The position numbers were made by a program, and so were the translations under genes. 8,592 nt of DNA from Chloroflexi bacterium RBG_16_51_16 (lineage in GTDB: Bacteria; Chloroflexota; Anaerolineae; Anaerolineales; Villigracilaceae), in the NCBI GenBank assembly GCA_001796785.1, contig MGNL01000026.1, forward strand, positions 1-8,592, given 5' to 3'. Positions 7,001 to 8,592 of the stretch are shown here, piece by piece. Under the pieces are notes generated by a model. It was not told where the DNA came from and did not search any database. It was given only the letters and a program-made list of their open reading frames with translations. Each line of letters begins with the position of its first letter. The first letter of the stretch is position 1.

Positions 7001-7333
7001 ATGAAAGTAAAGATACGTAAAGGCGATACTGTAGAAATCATCAGCGGGCGGCTGGAAGACAAGGGTAAACGCGGTGAGGTGATTAATGTCCTGTTGGATG
7101 ACCGCAGGCTGGTCGTTCAGGGAGCTAATATTCGCACCAAACATCAACGCCAAGTGCAGACGCAGGCTGGCCGGCAATTGAAGCCAGGTCGGATTCAATT
7201 CGAAGCTTCCATCGACATTTCCAATGTCATGCTTGTATGCCCCAAATGCGGACAACCAGCAAGGGTCGGCATTCAGCGGGATGAAGACGGTGCACACCGG
7301 GTTTGCAAGAATTGTGAAGCTGTGATCGATTAA
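7001..7333 (+). CDS. rplX: 50S ribosomal protein L24 (uL24) with a zinc ribbon
   Basis: 50S assembly initiator that lies at the tunnel exit. The 110-residue product has the N-terminal KOW domain (MKVKIRKGDTVEIISGRLED then GKRGEVINV) and GANIRTKHQR near 41-50. Its C-terminal part has two cysteine pairs, CPKC at 80-83 and CKNC at 102-105, which look like a four-cysteine zinc ribbon, as in many non-proteobacterial L24 proteins. The ATG has AGGAG at 6989-6993, 7 nt upstream. A second AAGGA abuts the start codon. rplE follows after 17 nt. The zinc ribbon is inferred from spacing only. Confidence 0.97.
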   Translation: MKVKIRKGDTVEIISGRLEDKGKRGEVINVLLDDRRLVVQGANIRTKHQRQVQTQAGRQLKPGRIQFEASIDISNVMLVCPKCGQPARVGIQRDEDGAHRVCKNCEAVID

Positions 7334-7350
7334 GTATTGGAGTTTTCAGG

Positions 7351-7899
7351 ATGAATAGAATGCAGGAACGGTACCGAAAGGAAGTTGCTCCGGCTTTGTT
7401 CAAAGCCTTCGGCATGAAAAATGTCATGCAGGTACCTTCAATAGAAAAGATCGTGGTCAATATCGGTATAGGCGAAGCCCTGGATAATCCGAAGGCATTG
7501 GAATCCGCCACCTCCGATTTGATGCAGATCACAGGACAGAAACCCGTCCAGACCAAGGCGCGCAAGAGCATCGCCAACTTCAAGCTGCGCGAAGGCCGCC
7601 TCATTGGCGCGAAAGTGACCCTGCGCGGAGACAGGATGTGGGCTTTCCTTGATCGGTTGCTGAACATCGCACTACCGCGCGTCCGGGACTTCCGGGGGGT
7701 ATCCGCCAATGCATTCGATGGACGCGGCAACTATACCCTTGGTTTGAAGGATCAGCTGGTCTTTCCGGAGATCGATTATGACAAGATCGATAAAATGCGA
7801 GGCATGGAAATCACCATCGTGACCTCTGCCCGGGATGATGAGCGGGCTCATGCCCTCTTGCAGCTGCTTGGTATGCCGTTTGGTAAGAAGGAAGCATAA
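7351..7899 (+). CDS. rplE: 50S ribosomal protein L5 (uL5)
   Basis: Central protuberance protein that binds 5S rRNA and contacts P-site tRNA and S13. The product is 182 residues, close to the usual 179. It has YRKEVAPALFKAFGMKNVMQ, the signature VPSIEKIVVNIGIGEAL (about 28-44), TGQKPVQTKARKSIANFKLR, the GAKVTLRGDRMWAFLDRL helix, and the ALPRVRDFRG loop that approaches tRNA. The C-terminal FPEIDYDKIDKMRGMEITIV is canonical. ATG 7351 has GGAG at 7339-7342, 8 nt upstream. The in-frame ATG at 7360 also has a possible AGGA at 7348-7351, so a start three codons later cannot be excluded. rpsN follows after 3 nt. Confidence 0.97.
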   Translation: MNRMQERYRKEVAPALFKAFGMKNVMQVPSIEKIVVNIGIGEALDNPKALESATSDLMQITGQKPVQTKARKSIANFKLREGRLIGAKVTLRGDRMWAFLDRLLNIALPRVRDFRGVSANAFDGRGNYTLGLKDQLVFPEIDYDKIDKMRGMEITIVTSARDDERAHALLQLLGMPFGKKEA

Positions 7900-7902
7900 C
7901 TC

Positions 7903-8085
7903 ATGGCAAAGAAATGCATGCAATTTCGTGAATTACGCCGCCGCTATCCAGTCCAGGTCCGTAATCGCTGCCAACGCTGCGGTCGACCCCGCGGCTATAT
8001 CCGCAGGTTTGGTCTGTGCCGGATCTGCTTCCGCGAGCTGGCTTTGACAGGAAAAATCCCAGGCGTCGTAAAGGCGTCCTGGTAA
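7903..8085 (+). CDS. rpsN: 30S ribosomal protein S14, zinc-binding (type Z) form
   Basis: 30S head protein next to S3 and S10. The 60-residue product is the short form, unlike the roughly 100-residue zinc-free S14 of E. coli. Its zinc finger is CQRC at 23-26 and CRIC at 39-42, within RCQRCGRPRGYIRRFGLCRI, followed by CFRELALTGKIPG and the conserved end VKASW. It is one residue shorter than the usual 61 and has an extra Cys at position 5. AAGGA at 7888-7892, inside rplE, is 10 nt upstream. With L24 this makes two zinc-type ribosomal proteins in the window. No zinc-free paralogue is present here. Confidence 0.97.
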   Translation: MAKKCMQFRELRRRYPVQVRNRCQRCGRPRGYIRRFGLCRICFRELALTGKIPGVVKASW

Positions 8086-8101
8086 CAGGCGAGGTGCGAT
8101 T

Positions 8102-8515
8102 ATGACTTTTACCGATCCTATTGCTGATATGCTCACCCGCATCCGGAATGCGGTGTTGGCAGGACACGCCCAGGTGGCCATGCCAAGCTCAAAAATTAAA
8201 TCCGAAATAGCTAAGATCCTTCGGGAAGAAGGTTTCCTTGAAGAATTTGAATTGGCGAATGGTGATCAAGATGGCCAGAAAGTCCTGCGCTTGAAAATCA
8301 AATATGTAGGTGACCGAAGGGAAAGGCGGGCTGTCATTTCTGGTATTCAACGGATTAGCAGTCCGGGCCGCAGAATCTATACAAAGAAATCCGACATACC
8401 CTGGGTGCTCTCTGGAATAGGTGTCGCCATTCTTTCCACTCCTAAAGGAGTGATGACCGGTAGCCGGGCTCGTCAGTTAGGCGTCGGCGGCGAGATTTTG
8501 TGCAAGGTTTGGTAG
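8102..8515 (+). CDS. rpsH: 30S ribosomal protein S8 (uS8)
   Basis: Primary 16S rRNA-binding protein of the 30S platform; in E. coli it represses the spc operon by binding mRNA at rplE (family knowledge). The product is 137 residues. It opens with TDPIADMLTRIRNAVLAGH (about 4-22), then MPSSKIKSEIAKILREEGFL (about 27-46). The C-terminal domain has RRIYTKKSDIPWVLSGIGVA, the STPKGVMT signature, and GGEILCKVW at the end. GAGGTG at 8091-8096 lies 5 nt before the ATG. I could not see an S8-site mimic in the short rplX-rplE spacer (17 nt). The stop overlaps the rplF Shine-Dalgarno. Confidence 0.97.
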   Translation: MTFTDPIADMLTRIRNAVLAGHAQVAMPSSKIKSEIAKILREEGFLEEFELANGDQDGQKVLRLKIKYVGDRRERRAVISGIQRISSPGRRIYTKKSDIPWVLSGIGVAILSTPKGVMTGSRARQLGVGGEILCKVW

Positions 8516-8519
8516 GAGG
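8514..8519 (+). promoter_or_regulatory. Strong ribosome binding site for rplF
   Basis: AGGAGG overlaps the rpsH stop codon and sits 5 nt before a GTG at 8525. It supports the GTG as the L6 start codon, the only non-ATG start among the genes whose start can be seen in the window. Confidence 0.8.
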
Positions 8520-8524
8520 CTCGC

Positions 8525-8592
8525 GTGTCTCGTATTGGAAGATTGCCAGTGGAAATCCCCGCCGGAGTGCAGGTCGATTTGAATGGGTCGAA
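8525..8592 (+). CDS. rplF: 50S ribosomal protein L6 (uL6), N-terminal fragment cut by the window end
   Basis: The frame from GTG 8525 reads MSRIGRLPVEIPAGVQVDLN with the GTG taken as Met, and runs off the right edge after 22 codons and two bases. This is the standard N-terminus of L6, a 50S protein near the sarcin-ricin loop and factor-binding site. The AGGAGG at 8514-8519 decides the GTG start, and the gene lies 9 nt after rpsH in the canonical spc order. Only about an eighth of the usual protein is visible, so nothing can be said about its integrity. Confidence 0.93.
   Translation, partial: MSRIGRLPVEIPAGVQVDLNGS

Overview
The window is one continuous stretch of ribosomal protein genes, all on the + strand. 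It runs from a nearly complete tuf (EF-Tu) through the S10 operon and most of the spc operon: tuf-rpsJ-rplC-rplD-rplW-rplB-rpsS-rplV-rpsC-rplP-rpmC-rpsQ-rplN-rplX-rplE-rpsN-rpsH-rplF. tuf lacks only the first two bases of its start codon at the left edge. rplF is cut by the right edge after 22 codons. Gene order is the canonical bacterial one.

The source looks like a bacterium of the Chloroflexota, perhaps Anaerolineae. This is inferred from recalled family features: EF-Tu with DMPGHRDY instead of the usual DCPGHADY, L2 with the MSPRDHPHGGGEG loop, a short four-cysteine zinc-type S14, and L24 with a C-terminal zinc ribbon. No tree or search was run, so the phylum is a moderate-confidence call and the class is weaker.

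Layout: tuf and rpsJ are 7 nt apart, with the rpsJ Shine-Dalgarno overlapping the tuf stop. A gap of about 220 nt, the only large one, separates rpsJ from rplC and folds on paper into several hairpins, one of them a long nested stem. From rplC to rplF the genes are packed with spacers of 34 nt or less and two overlaps (TAATG at rplW/rplB, ATGA at rpmC/rpsQ). I see no convincing promoter or intrinsic terminator, so the run is most simply one polycistronic transcript, with S10 and spc fused. The products build the peptidyl transferase surroundings (L2, L3, L4, L16), the exit tunnel (L4, L22, L23, L24, L29), the 30S head (S3, S10, S14, S19), the 30S body (S8, S17) and the subunit interface or factor site (L14, L5, L6). 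EF-Tu delivers aminoacyl-tRNA to that ribosome.

I do not see a novel biological system here. The points worth a second look are: third-position composition in tuf very unlike its neighbours, with an internal mosaic; the structured rpsJ-rplC gap; an Ala/Thr/Ser/Gly tail on S19; an insertion of about 24 residues in the N-terminal domain of S3; and start sites of rplC and rplD better placed at the second ATG.
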